Origin: DAOUJH01 sp965116555
Lineage (GTDB): Bacteria > Chloroflexota > Dehalococcoidia > Lucifugimonadales > QGNO01
Assembly: GCA_965116555.1 (NCBI GenBank)
Contig: OZ220698.1
Span: 1,674,001 to 1,738,000, forward strand
Reading direction: 5' to 3'
Length of the DNA stretch: 64,000 nucleotides
The translations under genes were made by a program, and so were the position numbers. Below, one piece after another: positions 61,649 through 64,000 of the stretch. The notes beneath the pieces are model-generated. The model ran no database searches. It was not told the DNA's origin and saw only the letters and a program-made list of their open reading frames with translations. Numbering within the stretch: the stretch's first letter is position 1; each line of letters starts with the position of its first letter.

Positions 61649-62895
61649 CCGGAAGAAAGCGCCGGGGCGCGCTGGGCTGGTCTCTTCCGTACGACCCGCT
61701 TGCGTTTCCGCTCCGGCTTACGCTCGGCGGGCTGCGGCTGCTCTCCGGGTTTCAGTATCCCTATGAACGGCAGGTTGCGGTACTTCTCCAGATAGTCCAA
61801 GCCGTAACCGACAACAAACTCATCCGGAATTTCAAATCCCACGTAGTCCAGCTTGACGTCCACAATCCGCCGGACCTTCTTGTCCAGCAATGCGCAGACC
61901 TTCAGACCGGCCGGATTCAACGACTGCAAGTAACGGAGCAGATAGTTGAGGGTCATGCCCGTGTCGACAATGTCTTCCACCAGGACAACGTGGCGGCCTT
62001 CTATGGATATGTCCGGCCCTTTCTTGACTTGCACGCCCCCACCTTCAGAGCCGTTGCCATTGCCTCCATAGTAAGAAACGGACATGAAGTCCATGGAAAG
62101 CGGCAGCGTTATTTCCCTCATCAGGTCCGCCATGAAGCAGAATACGCCCCTGAGCACGCCCAGAAGAACGGGCTGCTTCCCCTTATGGTCACGAGAAATG
62201 GCCTTGCCAATCTGGCGCACCCTCCGCTCTATCTGCGGTTTGTTGAACAGTACCCGCTCCACCTCAGGGATGTCCTCCTGGACCAGCGGCCCAAACCCGT
62301 ACTTGGCCAGGAGCCTGTGAATGTCACGCCTATAGAGCAGCTTGACGTTCACATCCGGGTAGAGCTCGCGCAGATGGCGCATCTTCCTGTTTTTCTCCGT
62401 CACCAGGCTCTGTTTGAGGGTGGTTAGCTCCACGTAGAGATCCAGCTCAGGCAGATAGAAATCGGGAGTGAACATTTCCGCCACCCGTTCACCGTCCCAT
62501 CTCAGCGGGAAGGAACGAGGTTCGTACAGCCACTTCACTCCGTAGAAGTCCAGCAGGCTGGTGAAATCATCCTCGCTAGGATGGGCAAAGGGCCGGTGCG
62601 TCGTGGGAACAGGGTAATGCTCCATCGGCGTGGCAACGGGAGGGGTGTCGATTGAAGGAGATTCGACCCGGGGCTTGGAGGGCCTTCGCCTGCGCGCACG
62701 GGGCTTCACCGCAGTTTCAGCCGTCGCTTGCGCGGTCTGAACCTCGCCGGTCAGACCGTCCGCCTCCACGGCTGAGGGCGACGCTCGCCCTTTCCGCTTA
62801 CTGCTGCGGCGCTTGGATCCGTTGCTCTGGCTTTCCCAGGCTTTACTCTGATCGATAGAAGAGGCTGGCTCTTCCGAAATCGATACTTTCTCCAT
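61645..62895 (-). CDS. Fusion of PD-(D/E)XK-like domain with hypoxanthine phosphoribosyltransferase
   Basis: 416 residues from ATG 62895. Residues 25-80 are basic and disordered. Residues 105-195 look like a nuclease-fold domain: KWLYEPRSFPL (E125), FTPDFYLP (D145), LYVELTTLK (E156, K161), then KNRKMRHLRELYPDVNVKLLYRRDI, i.e. an E-PD-ELT/K pattern of the PD-(D/E)XK superfamily. Residues 215-380 are a phosphoribosyltransferase with the PRPP motif VLVEDIVDTGMTL (305-317) and the hood and C-terminal LPFIGIL typical of HPRT. Tail residues 388-410 are strongly basic. HPRT salvages hypoxanthine and guanine; why it carries a nuclease-like domain is unknown. The ELT in place of ExK may mean inactivity. 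Confidence 0.85.
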   Translation of the reverse strand: MEKVSISEEPASSIDQSKAWESQSNGSKRRSSKRKGRASPSAVEADGLTGEVQTAQATAETAVKPRARRRRPSKPRVESPSIDTPPVATPMEHYPVPTTHRPFAHPSEDDFTSLLDFYGVKWLYEPRSFPLRWDGERVAEMFTPDFYLPELDLYVELTTLKQSLVTEKNRKMRHLRELYPDVNVKLLYRRDIHRLLAKYGFGPLVQEDIPEVERVLFNKPQIERRVRQIGKAISRDHKGKQPVLLGVLRGVFCFMADLMREITLPLSMDFMSVSYYGGNGNGSEGGGVQVKKGPDISIEGRHVVLVEDIVDTGMTLNYLLRYLQSLNPAGLKVCALLDKKVRRIVDVKLDYVGFEIPDEFVVGYGLDYLEKYRNLPFIGILKPGEQPQPAERKPERKRKRVVRKRPAQRAPALSSG

Positions 62896-62977
62896 CAAAT
62901 GTGTAGCTATTTTAGCCTAAACAGTCCAAGAGTGGCAACCTTGGCCGCTCTTTTCAACGCTTTTTCTCACTCCCCAC

Positions 62978-64000
62978 TCAGTATTCGTTAACGGGCAGCA
63001 CGTTATAGGAGCTTCCCCGTCCCAGGCTGTCCACGGCGGCGCGCGCCGTGTCCAGAGAGGTAAAGCATGAGATACGCCGCTCCGCAGCGGCGCGCCGTAT
63101 CTCAAAACCGTCTCGCAATGTGGACGCCGACTCTGAGACCGTGTTGATGACGGCCTTCACTCCTCCCTCTTCTATCACGTCCACCACGTTGGGATAACCC
63201 TCCCCCAGCTTCTTTGCTATTCGGCGGACTTCATATCCAAGGGCACGGATCATTGCCGCGGTGCCTTCCGTAGCGTACAGCTCGCAGTCGGCCTCAGCCA
63301 GGGCGCGTACCAGGGAAACCGCTTCCGCCTTGTCCTTGTCGGCGATGCTAAGCAGTACGGAGCTTTCTCTGTGCAGGTCAAGTCCGCTGGCCAGCAGGGC
63401 CTTGGCCACGGCGGGCATGAACTCATGGTCAACTCCCATGACCTCTCCCGTGGACTTCATCTCCGGCCCCAGATACGTATCCACTCCCGCCAGCTTTGAC
63501 ATGGAGAACACCGGCGCCTTTATCGCCACCAGCTTAGCTTTCTTCCACAACCCGCTTGGGTAACCCTGCTCTCGCAGCGTTCTGCCAAGCACCACTCTTG
63601 TGGCAAGCTGCACCATGGGCACGCCGGTGACCTTGGAGAGGAACGGCACGGTGCGGCTGGACCTGGGATTGGCCTCCAGCACGTATATAGCCGAGACGTC
63701 GGTATCGCCGTACTTGAATGTCGCGGGGTCGCGATAGGGGTCCAATCCCATGATGACGTACTGAATATTGATCAGGCCCTTGGTGCCCAGTCCCAGCGCT
63801 ATCCGCGTCGTATAGTCGACCAGCGTGTCCACCTCGGCGGTGGTCAGGGTCAACCCGGGGTATATGGCCATGGAATCGCCGCTGTGGACTCCGGCGCGCT
63901 CCACGTGCTCCATGATGCCCGGGATCAGCACCTGCTCACCGTCACAGATGGCGTCGACCTCCACCTCACGTCCTTCCAGGTACTTGTCTATCAGTATGGA
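62978..64000 (-). CDS. carB: Carbamoyl-phosphate synthase large subunit (partial, 5' end outside window)
   Basis: About 341 C-terminal codons are visible, open to the right edge. The second ATP-grasp domain core is present (VDAICDGEQVLIPGIMEHVERAGVHSGDS, YVLEANPRSSRTVPFLSKVTGVP) and is followed by the allosteric MGS-like domain (LSIADKDKAEAVSLVRALAEADCELYATEGTA). It makes carbamoyl phosphate for pyrimidines and arginine. The gene lies upstream of the pyrimidine gene pyrF on the same strand, about 2 kb away. Confidence 0.95.
   Translation of the reverse strand, partial: SILIDKYLEGREVEVDAICDGEQVLIPGIMEHVERAGVHSGDSMAIYPGLTLTTAEVDTLVDYTTRIALGLGTKGLINIQYVIMGLDPYRDPATFKYGDTDVSAIYVLEANPRSSRTVPFLSKVTGVPMVQLATRVVLGRTLREQGYPSGLWKKAKLVAIKAPVFSMSKLAGVDTYLGPEMKSTGEVMGVDHEFMPAVAKALLASGLDLHRESSVLLSIADKDKAEAVSLVRALAEADCELYATEGTAAMIRALGYEVRRIAKKLGEGYPNVVDVIEEGGVKAVINTVSESASTLRDGFEIRRAAAERRISCFTSLDTARAAVDSLGRGSSYNVLPVNEY

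Overview
The window is a high-GC bacterial chromosome segment that is mostly conserved single-copy housekeeping genes, with one accessory island near its left end. Gene content and protein character suggest a member of the Chloroflexota, perhaps Dehalococcoidia/SAR202-like. The hints are an actinobacterial-style T-box ahead of ilvB, a ccmABCD set, an hspR-grpE-dnaK operon, Rex beside an F-type ATP synthase operon, a DUF951 gene behind pyrF, and many short palindromic intergenic repeats. This placement is inference from reading the sequence; no search was run.

Layout. 1-1.67 kb: the 5' part of ilvB with its promoter and T-box leader. 1.69-8.77 kb: an accessory island holding a zinc-ribbon/DUF4145-like gene, an IS element, a two-gene DUF488 module, a coiled-coil protein with a signal-peptidase-like domain and a VbhA/Fic-type toxin-antitoxin pair. 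A 17-bp inverted repeat lies at both edges. 9-16 kb: lipoprotein, cysteine desulfurase, MFS transporter, then the minus-strand cluster cmk-plsC-glmS. 16-24.7 kb: an UppP-like phosphatase, Lon, CvpA, an HNH protein, HolB and envelope or unknown functions. 24.7-30.2 kb: a D-aminoacylase, a sugar dehydrogenase lipoprotein and ccmABCD for cytochrome c maturation. 30.3-37.6 kb: a molybdopterin oxidoreductase, MgtE, the heat-shock operon with a HAIR-like operator, Cu/Zn superoxide dismutase and an AcuC-type deacetylase.

37.6-41.8 kb is a patch of palindromic repeats, a VapBC-type pair, a Mut7-C protein and an FAD amine oxidase flanked by two related mini-ORFs. 41.8-45.8 kb carries an MrfA-like helicase, DUF503, Nudix and Rex. 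45.8-53.0 kb is a complete F-type ATP synthase operon on the minus strand with two extra small genes, one between a and c and one between alpha and gamma. 53.3-57.0 kb is a plus-strand sugar cassette (FGGY kinase, fucose/arabinose-isomerase-like protein, ThuA-like protein). 57.3-64 kb holds moaD-moaE, a zinc/manganese-type ABC transporter with a palindromic operator, pyrF-DUF951, an endonuclease III-like glycosylase, a fusion of a PD-(D/E)XK-like domain to a hypoxanthine phosphoribosyltransferase, and the 3' part of carB.

The strongest candidates for new biology are the DUF488 two-gene module with its hairpin-rich leader, the coiled-coil Ser-His peptidase, the nuclease-phosphoribosyltransferase fusion and the small proteins inside the ATP synthase operon. 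No tRNA, rRNA, CRISPR array or integrase gene was seen.
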